The notes under the pieces were generated by a model that saw only the letters and a list, made by a program, of their open reading frames with translations, had not been told where the DNA came from and searched no databases. Positions 22,796 to 32,869 of a DNA stretch of 64,000 bases are shown here, piece by piece. The stretch's first letter is position 1; every line of letters starts with the position of its first letter. This stretch comes from Isoetes taiwanensis (taxonomy: Eukaryota; Streptophyta; Lycopodiopsida; Isoetales; Isoetaceae), in contig JAJEKV010000565.1 in assembly GCA_021234155.1 (NCBI GenBank), forward strand, positions 1 to 64,000, in the 5' to 3' direction. A program made the position numbers and the translations under genes.

Positions 22796-24431
22796 TGTGA
22801 CGTTCTAGGGAAATATACGCCATAAATACGTATATTTCCAGGTCCGTCACTATACAAGTCCATCTCCATAGCTTGTATACCATAGATTGTGACACTAGGG
22901 GGCATGACTAAGTTATTCATATAACTTAGCCAACCTTAGGTTAAGACCACTTTCCACGTGGCCTTAACGTATTGGGTACCCGCCACACGGACCTACCTTA
23001 TTGGAGCCACGTGGCATAACATGTAAACCCTAATCTATAAAGGCCTAAACCCTAACCCTAGGCCTCTTTTCTGGCTCCAGCAGTCTGGGAACCTTCTTCG
23101 CGCTCGAAACTCCGTTTCGAGAACCGTTTGCTGTGGCATAGCCTAGCACAGCAGCCCCCAGAGCGTGTGGACGTCAATAGGAGTGAGAGCTACTTCAACC
23201 ACCTTGAAGACCATGGAGGCGGCCGGGGAGGCGGGGAGGGAGTTCCTCGGGGAGTAGGTAGTGGGTTAGAGTTCTTTGTAGATCATCTGGAAGTTAGGAC
23301 TCCAGATGAGTTAGCATTTCGTGTTTCTAGTAAAGCCTTCCTAGAACCCTCAGTCTAGATCTTGAACCCTAATCAATGAACCCTAACTATAAGTTAGATG
23401 TATATGATTAGGTTTAGATGTACTTCTCATTATTATCATGTTATGTGGATATGTGATGTTTTTTGATCATGTTTGCTCCTCTTGTATTGGGAAGGGGGGT
23501 TAGAAGCCTAGTAGCCATTACTTAGTGATGCTCCTAGTTTAGACCCTTTAGTTCCTATTATTATGCGGCCTGTGCATAGGAACCCACCGGGCTATGGGAG
23601 CTATGGTATGACTCAGCATAACATAACGGGGCTAGAGGCGAGACGGAGGGAGGGTCCTGGCTGGCGTGGCTATTGGGAACCCGTGAGAGGGCTAGGCTTA
23701 TGGCGGTCACGCCAGTGGGCGGGCATGGGTCGCACACCTCACAGGGGCAATGGTGTCGCCACGCCTCTCAAGAGGCTGCGGTGATGGCACGGCTCTTGTT
23801 TTGGGGGTTAAAGAGGGGGAAGAATGGGTGTCGTCCGCGATTCTCTAGCCGCTTGGTGGAACCTCTAGACCCAGGGAAGGGAGATGGAACCCTTCCGCCT
23901 CGACGGACCGGGGAGATGCAACCCGGGCGATCTCGATGGGTGATGCCATGAGATTGCGTCTCAGAAAGGCTAGAGTCATACCGAGCCCGATCTAGCCATC
24001 ACGCAAAGTATGCATGAGGGGGGCGGATGGAGTGGTCAACCCTAGCCATTGTCTCGAGCCAGCCACGCCATTGTTGTGACTCCATCTGCTCTATCTTGAG
24101 GCCTAGCCATGGGTCTACCTCCCCATGAGTGCGAGCCTTGGGTAGGAGCTCTCATGTTTCCGCGGCATGTGTTTATCTCTATTGTATCTATGGATATGTG
24201 GATGTGCTACCGCCGAGGTAGTTCGATGTATTGTTATTGCTAGTTCTGATGTTGTTTATGCTTATTTTTGTTATAGGAGCCCATAGGAAAGGGTACATAA
24301 GACACCTTTCGCACTAGGTATTACCCTAGAGTGCGGGATAGACGGAGGGCCCGTGCGGTCGGAGGACTGGATGGGGGATTTCCTACGGAATTATGCGGCC
24401 GTAGCCGTATATTTTATAGGGGGGCGTCACA
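22796..24431 (+). mobile_element. Solo LTR, 1,636 bp
   Basis: The block begins TGTGACG (22,796) and ends CGTCACA (24,431), perfect inverted ends with the TG..CA of LTRs. The flanking 5-mers are AGAGT (22,791-22,795) and ATAGT (24,432-24,436), a target-site duplication with one mismatch. CTATAAAGG at about 23,035 is a plausible LTR TATA box. There is no second LTR or internal polyprotein next to it, so it is a solo LTR from unequal recombination. Open frames inside (23,128-23,951) are therefore not called as genes. The interior is GC-rich compared with its surroundings. Confidence 0.75.
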
Positions 24432-24859
24432 ATAGTATCGAGCAATGTTCTTGGTTGACCAAGAGCTAGCACTGACCATATCCCTGAATAGGTAGACTAA
24501 CTGGCATAGCTAAGAAATGGAATGAGAATTCCAGTCTTGAACCGCGAAATGTGGGAGAAATTTTTTCCCATTAGCAGGGTCATAATTAGATTAAGTTATA
24601 GTCTATATGGTAGAAATAATATAGTCAAAAGAAACCTTCTAGTAAATTTGAGCTCAAGTTGTTCATGAACCGCACCTTTCAAGTGAAAATTGAACGAGAA
24701 ATCGCTCAAAAGAAAGCTTGAAAGAAACTGGCGTGACCAATATTTGGCCAAAAAGAAATAGGAAATTTCGTGAAATAGTTAAGTGATTAAGGAAAGTACC
24801 TTAATTAATAACCCATAGTTATAATAAATTTATTCTTAAGAAAAGTAGCTACTAAATTT

Positions 24860-26320
24860 ATTGGAGACTACGTGGCATGTTTGAGCAACCTTGGCATGTT
24901 GGAGCCTAGGTGGCATGTTGGAGCCTAGGTGGTGTGCTTGAGCCACCTTGGCATGTTTGAGCCTAGGTGGCATGTTGGAGCCCGCGTGGCATGTTTGAGC
25001 CACCTTGTCATGTTGGGTGGCTTTTGGAGCCTAGGTGGCATGCAGGAGCCTAAGTGGCATGTTGGAGTCCACGTGGCATGTTTGAGCATAGGTGGCATGT
25101 TTGAGACTAGGTGGCATTTTGGAGCCAACATGGCATGTTTGAGCCACCTTGGCATGTTTGAGCCTGCGTGGCATGTTGGAGCCTAGGTGGCATGTTTGAG
25201 CCTGCGTGTCATGTTGGAGCCTAGGTGGCATGTTTGAGCCACCTTGGCATGTTGGAGCGTAGATGGCTTGTCGGAGCCTGCATGGCATGTTTGAGCCACC
25301 TTAGCATGTTTGCGCCTAGATGGCATGTTGGATCCTAGTGGCATATTTGAGCCACCTTGGCATGTTTGAGCCACCTTGGCATGCTGGAGCCCTCTTGGTA
25401 TGTTTGAGCCACCTTGGAATGTTCGAGCCACCTTGGCATGCTTGAGCCTAGGTGGCATGTTGGAGCCTAGATGACATGTTTGAGCCACCTTGGCATGCTG
25501 ATTACTAAGTGGCATGTTGGAGCCCGTGTGGCATGTTTGAGCCACCTTGGCATGTTGAAGCCTAGGTGGCATGTTGGAGCCTAGGTGGCATATTTGAGCC
25601 AACTTGGCATGTTGGAGCCTAGGTGGCATGTTGGAGTCTGTGTGGCATGTTTGAGCCACCTTGGCATGTTTGAGCCTAGGTGGCACATTGGAGCCTAGGT
25701 GGCATATTGGAGCCCACGCGGCATGTTTGAGCCACCTTGGCATGTTGGAGCCTAGGTGGCATGTTGGAGGCGTGGCATGGTTGAGCCACTTTGGCATGTT
25801 TTAGCCAAGGTGGCATGTTGGAGCCTAGGTGGCATGTTTGAGCCACCTTGGCATGTTTGAGCCTAGGTGGGATGTTGGAGCCAACTTGGCATGTTTGAGC
25901 CACCTTGGCATGTTGGAGCCTTGGTGGCATGTTGTGAGCCACATTCGCATGTTTGAGCCTAGGTGGCATGTTGGAGCCCGCGTGGCATGTTTGACCCACC
26001 TTGGCATGTTTGAGCCTAGGTGGCATGTTGGAGCCACCTTGCATGTTGGAGCCTAGGTGGCATGTTGAAGCCACATGGCATGTTTGAGCCACCTTGCCAT
26101 GTTTGAGCCACCTTGACATGATGGAGCCTAGGTGGCATCTTGGAGCCGACATAGCATGTTTGAGCCACCTTGGCATGTTGGAGCCTATAGGTGGTATGTT
26201 GGAGCCCATGTGGCATGTCTGAGCCGCCTTGACATGTTTGAGCGTAGGTGGTATGTTGGAGCCTAGGTGGCATGTTTGAGCCACCTTGGCATGTTTTAGC
26301 CTAGGTGGCATGTTGAAGTT
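24860..26320 (+). repeat. 19-bp minisatellite, left block
   Basis: About 75 tandem units of 19 bp. Two main variants alternate: GCATGTTTGAGCCACCTTG and GCATGTTGGAGCCTAGGTG, with further types ending CCCGCGTG or CCACATG. The alternation makes a higher-order beat of 38-76 bp. Because 19 units of 3 return the frame every 57 bp, repetitive peptides (QTCHLGSNMPPRLKHAKVA type) stay open in several frames on both strands; these are not genes. Confidence 0.95.
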
Positions 26321-26740
26321 GGCAACGAAAGAAACAGGAACCCTCTACATGGCAGTATCTGCTGCTATCTCTTAGGCCAATTGACTACGAACGTGTTGGA
26401 CATGAGCTACTTTGGCACTTCTTGGAGAAGGGGTGGTCTTCTGTCCACGAAACTTGGTCTCCAGGATAATGTCGACATTTTGAGTTCGTTGGCGAGCCGG
26501 TTCCGCGATTCGAGTGGAAGAGTTGCCCGTCCGTGGCCAGGGGCCTTCGGGAGAGGACCTTTGGGGCGAACTGCTTCCGGAAGGTTTTAAGGGTCCGTCT
26601 TCTGGCGTCAACACCCTCCCTCTACGTGATGACATTTGTGCAAGATCTTGGTCGAATCTGACTAGGATATGGCCTCTGAAATGTAAACCCTGTGTGTTAC
26701 TAGGTTATTGAAGGGTTTACGTTACCCCAGGAGATGGACC

Positions 26741-29471
26741 TCAGAAAGGTTGTCGAGGCAGCCTTTCCTGCCAGCGCTCCTCCAGGAGGGCAAATGCCAA
26801 TGCCCCCCTCCCGGATCTCGGTTTTCCTATCCGACCATTGAATCTGCTTTTCAAGTAACCTGTTCGAGTAGGTTCAAAAGAATCCAAGATCGGCTCGAGA
26901 GAACTTATTAAACCGCGAAGCATCCTGCGGTCGTCGTGTAAAAACCCATGTGTTTTGTCGTTCGGGCAGTACAGAGGCTCCAGAATGGAGATTCGACGCC
27001 GCCATGTCGTCTAAAATGGTGAAATTACCCTAGGGACTAAGTTATACGGTCATTGCTGGCAATAAAAGAAACACGAACCTTCTACATGGCAATATTCTGC
27101 AACCACCTCTTAGGCCAATTGACTACGAACGTGTTGGACATGAGCTACTTTGGCGCTTCTTGGAGAAGGAGTGGTCTTCTGCCCACGAAACTTGGTCTCC
27201 AGGGTAATATCGACGTTTTGAGTCCATTGGCAGAGTCAGTTCATAGTTCCGGAGTGGGAGAGTTGCCCGTCCGTGGCGGGGGCAGCCGGGAAGGACCTTT
27301 GGGGCGAAACTACGGAGGAAGGTTTTAAGGGTAAGATCTTACGGCATCAACACCTTCCCTCTACGTCATGACATTGTTCAAGATCCTAGTCGAATCTGAC
27401 TAGGATATAGCCTCCGAAATGTAAACCATGTGTGTTGCTAGGTTATTGAAGAGTTTATATTATGGAGGTCGAGTTTTAGTGGGTTGCACTTGGGACATGG
27501 TTAAGAAGTTGCAGCTGAAAACACGAAGCAATAGGAGCTGACAGAATGGGGTTTGGATTTATCCTCCTCCGAATGTGGCAATTAGAAGTCAAGAGCGCCT
27601 TTTGCAGTAACAAAATTGTTTGGGATCATTCGGGATGGCCAATAGATCCAAACTCTATTATTTCAGTTGCCATGGCTCCGCATGCATGTTTAGAAAAGGT
27701 GCACCTAGTTATCCAAGAAAACGACCACGTTTTGGCCTCCGAAACGTAAACCCTGTGTGTTGCTAGGTTATTGTAGGGTTTACACTTCGGAGGCCAAAAC
27801 GTGATCGCTTTCTTGGATAACTAGGTGTGCCTTTTCTAAATATATATGCGGAGCCATGGCAACTGAAATAACTGTGTTTGGATCTACTGGCCATCCCGAA
27901 TGATCCTAAACAATTTTGCTACTGCAAAAGGCGCTCTTGATTTCTAATTGCCACATTAGGATGAGGATAAATCCAAATCCCATTCCGCCAATTCCTATTG
28001 CTTCGCATTTTCAACTAAACTCGACCTCCATAATATAAACTCTTCAATAACCTAGCAACACACATGGTTTACATTTCGGAGGCTATATCCTAGTCAGATT
28101 CGACTAGGATCTTGAACAATGTCATGACGTAGAGGGAAGGTGTTGATGCCAGAAGACGGACCCTTAAAACCTTCCGGAAGTAGTTCGCCCCAAAGGTCCT
28201 CTCCCGAAAGCCCCGGCCACGGGCGGGCAACTCTCCCCTTCGAACTATGAACCGACTCGCCAATGGACTCAAAACGTCGATATTACCCTGGAGACCAAGT
28301 TTCGTGGGCAGAAGACCACTCCTTCTCCAAGAAGCGCCAAAGTAGCTCATGTCCAACACGTTCCTAGTCAATTGGCCTAAGAGGTGGTTGCAGAATATTG
28401 CCATGTAGAAGGTTCGTGTTTCTTTTATTGCCAGCCAGGGATAGGTTCTGTACGTATGAAACTATTTTTCAGGCGTATAGTGTAAAAATACGTATTTTTG
28501 GGAAAAACGTATTTTTGTATTTAATACTCGCCGGTAGGAAAAAAAAGTTTCGTGCAGTGAAAACCTTCTGTTTAAACGCCGGTGAACTTTCTTTCAGCGT
28601 AGCCGAGAAGTCTAAGATTTTAAACGCCGAATCCTCACTTTTTCGGCGTTTGCGAAGCCTTAATGTTCGCCACGCCGAACTCTTTTCGCGAAGTTTATAA
28701 AGGTTCGCTTACGCGAAACTTTTTGTTGGCGTAAGCATTCTTTTGATTTAAGCGCTTACGCGAAGGGCGGTTTGGCGTAAAGCGGCCGAAGTTTTTCGCC
28801 ACAGCGAAGTTTTCTATATATATTTCGAGGCGAACCAGAAATAGTTTAAGCGTGTTTAACTTGATTTTTTAAACGCTGCGAAGATGTTTTTCAGCGTTTA
28901 AAGCAGTTCATTTAAACACACGCGAAACTATTTACGGTTGGCGTGGCGAAAAATCTTGTTTAAACTACGGCGAACCGGACTTCAGCGTTTAAAAGCGGTT
29001 TTTTTTAAACCACAGCGAAAGTTTTCGGACGCCGAAATTTTTTAGCCGTATTTTGGCGTATTAAGCGTCAAATTTGTGCCGTATCAAGCGAAAAAATACG
29101 ATTATTGCATTATAAAGCATTATCTGATATTGAACCTATCCCCGTTGCCGCAATGACAGGTATAACTTAGTCCCTGGGGTAATTTCACCATTTCGGGGCG
29201 ACATGGCGCCGAATCTCATCTCCGATGCAGAGCCTCAGATGCTTGCTTTAACGACAAAACACATGGGTTTTACACGGCGACCGCGGGGATGCTTCGCGGT
29301 TTAATAAGTTCTCTCGAGCCGATCTTGGATTCTTTTGAACCTACTCGAACAGGTTACTTGAAAAGCAGATTCAATGGTCGGATAGGAAAACCAAGATCCG
29401 GGAGGGGGGCATTGGCATTTGCCCTCCTGGAGGAGCGCTGGCAGGAAAGGCTGCCTCGACAAACTTTCTGA
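26741..29471. repeat. Large inverted repeat (palindrome) centred near 27,765
   Basis: Left arm 26,741-27,755 is mirrored by 27,775-29,471 once a 709-bp insertion in the right arm is removed; both arms are then about 1.0 kb and look about 90% or more alike by eye. The same 60-codon frame (starting MLRGLISSLEPILDSFEPTR) reads out of 26,741-26,923 on minus and 29,289-29,471 on plus. The tip is CACGTTTTGGCCTCCGAA with its mirror TTCGGAGGCCAAAACGTG around a short loop. A direct extra copy of one arm segment precedes it at 26,322-26,720 (compare 27,060-27,460). Confidence 0.9.
28436..29144. mobile_element. Non-autonomous hAT-like transposon, 709 bp
   Basis: Terminal inverted repeats are CAGGGATAGGTTC (28,436-28,448) and GAACCTATCCCCG (29,132-29,144), matching at 12 of 13 positions. 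The flanks are TTGCCAGC (28,428-28,435) and TTGCCGC (29,145-29,151), an 8-bp target duplication with one base lost. The uninterrupted site is present in the other palindrome arm (TTGCCAGCAATGAC on minus near 27,045-27,060), which proves insertion. CAGGG-type ends and 8-bp duplications are hAT hallmarks. The interior has no transposase but many short mirrored words (TTTAAACGCC, GCGTTTAAA, CGCCGAA, TTCGGCG). Confidence 0.85.
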
Positions 29472-29479
29472 GGTCCATC

Positions 29480-29780
29480 TCCTGGGGTCTGGCCTCTCCC
29501 CTCCTGTGAGGAAGCCGCGGAAAATCCTGACCTGGTTCGATTTGGGAAAGGGTGTCAGCGCAAGATCCCTCTATTCTATCCCTTGCCAAACTCCTGTACC
29601 AAAAATTCCAAAGGTTATCATATTTCTTGCATAAAGTCGTAGTCATCATGTCCACGTCACCATCATCTAGCAATGTCACCCAAAATTTGCCAACATCACC
29701 CAATGAAAAGAGCAAAGATGGACATCTTTTCATTTTTAGCCTAGTCAGAACTTGCCCTTGCTTACTTGGCATGCCATGTC
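29480..29780. other. Unique spacer between palindrome and minisatellite
   Basis: About 300 bp with no mirrored partner on the left side. Nothing recognisable; the frame 29,371-29,772 (minus) has no known motif. Confidence 0.4.
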
Positions 29781-29784
29781 ACCA

Positions 29785-32600
29785 CTTGGAGTGCCTAGGT
29801 GGCATGCTTGAGCCTAGGTGGCATGTTTGAGCCACCTTGGCATGTTGGAGCCTAGGTGGTATGTTAGAGCCCAGGTGGCATATTTGAGCCACCTTGGCAT
29901 GTTGGAGCCCACGTGGCATGTTGGAGTCCACGTGGCATGTTTGAGCTACCTTGGCATGTTGGAGCCTAGGTGGCACGTTGGAGCCACCTTGGCATGTTGG
30001 AGCCTAGGTGGCATGTTTGGGCCACCTTGGGATGCCTGAGCCACCTTGGCATGTTGGAGGCTAGGTGCCATGTTGAAGCCCACATGGCATGTTTGAGCCA
30101 CTTTGGCATGTTGGAGCCTAAGTGGCATGTTGAAGCCCGCGTGGCATGTTTGAGCCACCTTGGCATGTTTGAGCCTAGGTGGCATGTTTGAGCCACCTTG
30201 GCATGTTGGAGCCTAGGTGGCATGTTGGAGCCCCCGTGGCATGTTTGAGCCACCTTGGCATGTTTGCGCCGAGTGGCATGTTTGAGCCACCTTGGCATGT
30301 TGGAACCTAGGTGGCATGTTTGGGCCCACGTGGCATGTTTGAGCCACCTTGGCATGTTTGAGCCACCTTGGCATGTTGGTGCCTAGGTGGCATGCTTGAG
30401 CCACCTTGGCATGTTGGAGCCTAGGTGGCATGTTGGAGCCCACATGGCATGTTTGACCCACCTTGGCATGTTTGAGCTACCTAGGCATGTTTGAGCCTAG
30501 GTGGCATGTTGGTGCCTAGGTGGCATGCTGGAGCCCACATGGCATGTTTGAGCCATCTTGGCATGTTAGGGGCCTAGGGTATGTTTGAGCCACCTTGGCA
30601 TGTTGGAGCCTATGTGGCATGTTGGAGCCCACATGGCATGTTTGAGCCACCTTGGCATGTTAGCGCCTAGATGGTATGTTTTAGCCACCTTGGCATGTTG
30701 GAGCCTAGGTGGCATGTTGGAGCCCGCATGGCATGTTTGAGCCACCTTGGCATGTTTGAGCCTAGTGGCATGTTTGAGCCACCTTGGCATGTTTTGAGCC
30801 CACGTGGCATCTTTGAGCCACCTTGGTATGTTGGAGCCCGCGTGGCACGTTTGAGCCACCTTGGCATGTGAGCCTAGTTGGCATGTTAGTGCCTAGATGG
30901 CATGCTTGAGCCACCTTGACATTTGAAGCCTAGGTGGCATGTTGGAGCCCACATGGCATGTTTGAGCCACCTTGGCATGTTGGAGCCCCGTGGCATATTG
31001 TAGTCCACATGGCATGTTTGAGCCACCTTGTCATTTTTGGAGCCTAGGTGGCATGTTGGAGCTCACATGGCATGTTTGAGCCACCTTGGCATGTTGGTGC
31101 CTAGGTGGCATGCTTGAGCCACCTTGGCATGTTGGAGCCTAGGTGGCACTTTGGAGCCCACATGGCATGTTTGACCCACCTTGGCATGTTTGAGCCACCT
31201 AGGCATGTTTGAGCCTAGGTGGCATGTTGGTGCCTACGTGGCATGCTTGAGCCACCTTGGCATGTTGGAGCCTAGGTGGCATGTTGGAGCCCACATGGCA
31301 TGTTTGAGCCACCTTGGCATGTTAGGGCCTAGGTGGTATGTTTGAGCCGCCTTGGCATGTTGGAGCCTAGGTGGCATGTTGGAGCCCACATGGCATGTTT
31401 GAGCCACCTTGGCATGTTAGGGCCTAGGTGGTATGTTTGAGCCACCTTGGCATGTTGGAGCCTAGGTGGCATGTTGGAGCCTACGTGGCATGTATTTGTT
31501 TGAGCCTAGTGGCATGTTTGAGCCTCCTTGGCATGTTTGGAGCCCACGTGGCATGTTTGAGCCACCTTGGTATGTTGGAGCCAGCGTGGCAAGTTTGAGC
31601 CACCTTGGCATGTTTGAGCCTAGGTGGCATGTTGGTGCCTAGATGGCATGCTTGAGCCACCTTGACATTTGGAGCCTAGGTGGCATGTTGGAGCCCACAT
31701 GGCATGTTTGAGCCACCTTGGCATGTTGGGCCCCGTGGCATGTTTGAGCCACCTTGGCATGTTTGAGCCACCTTGTCATGTTGGAGCCTAGGTGGCATGT
31801 TTTAGCCACCTCGGGATGCCTGAGCCACCTTGGCATGTTGGAGCCTAAGTGGCAAGTTGGAGCCCACATGGCATGTTTGAGCCACCTTGGCGTGTTTGAG
31901 CCACCTTAGCATTTGGAGCCTAGGTGGCATGTTGGAGCCCACGTGTTAAGTTTGAGCCACCTTGGCATGTTGGAGCCCACGTGGCATGTTTGAGCCACCT
32001 TGGCATGTTGGAGCCTAGGTGGCATGTTGGAGCCCCACACGGCATGTTTGATCCACCTTGGCATGTTTGAGCCTAGGTGGCATGTTGGTGCCTATGTGGC
32101 ATGCTTGAGCCACCTTGGCATGTTGGAGCCTAGGTGGCATGTTGGATCCCACATGGCATGTTTGAGCCACCTTGGCATGTTAGGGCCTAAGTGGTATGTT
32201 TGACTCACATTGGCATGTTGGAGCCTAGGTGGCATGTTGGAGTCCACGTGGCATGGTTGAGCCACCTTGGCATGTTTGAGCCACCTTGGCATGTTTGAAG
32301 CCCATGTGGCATGTTTGAGCCGCCTTGTCATGTTGGAGCCTGCGTGGCATGTTTGAGCCTAGGTGGCATGTTGGTGCCTAGGTGGCATGCTTGAGCCACG
32401 TTGGCATTTGGAGCCTAGGTGGTATGTTGGAGCCCACATGGCATGTTTGAGACACCTTGGCATGTTGGAGCCCACATGGCATGTTGGAGTCCACGTGGCA
32501 TGTTTGAGCCACCTTGGCATGTTGGAGATTAGGTGGCATGTTGGAGCCCACGTGGCATGCTGAGCCACCTTGGCATGTTTTAGCCACCTTGTCAACTCCC
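29785..32600 (+). repeat. 19-bp minisatellite, right block
   Basis: About 145 further units of the same 19-bp family, in the same orientation as the left block (24,860-26,320), although the sequence between is an inverted repeat. Longer local repeats (a segment with TTAGGGCCTAGGTGGTATG recurring near 31,320, 31,405 and 32,185) show recent block duplication. Open frames here are periodicity products. Confidence 0.95.
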
Positions 32601-32604
32601 ACTT

Positions 32605-32860
32605 CAAGAAGGGCCTCCGAAGCATAAACCCTGTGAGTTGTCAGGTTCTTGAAGGATTTGCGTTTTGGGTGAAAGCATGTTGTAGTGGAACAAAAACGTG
32701 CATTTTAGCACCACAATTTTGGGTGCTAAGTGTGGTGGGATAAACCGAATTTGTAGTGGGAGAGGCAGTTATTTTTTCAAATATACACTTGATTACTTAT
32801 TCAAAATTTTGTCTTTTCTTAATTACACGATGCCTGTTTTCATTTTCCCCCAAAACTCTG
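32605..32860. other. Minisatellite edge and spacer
   Basis: Contains another copy of the hairpin word seen in the palindrome (CCTCCGAAGCATAAACCCTG, 32,612-32,631). No gene seen. Confidence 0.4.
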
Positions 32861-32869
32861 ATCCCGCTC

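Noticed and set aside
23040-23065. Telomere-like AACCCTAACCCTA
   Set aside because: Only about two and a half plant-type units, inside a solo LTR.
23128-23951. ORFs of 73-92 codons
   Set aside because: They lie inside the solo LTR and show no protein features.
25183-26311. Long repetitive ORFs (QTCHLGSNMPPRLKHAKVA type) in the minisatellite
   Set aside because: A 19-bp period keeps frames open for 57 bp cycles; frames are open on both strands.
24860-26320. CRISPR-like regular repeats
   Set aside because: Units are contiguous without unique spacers, and the genome is a plant's.
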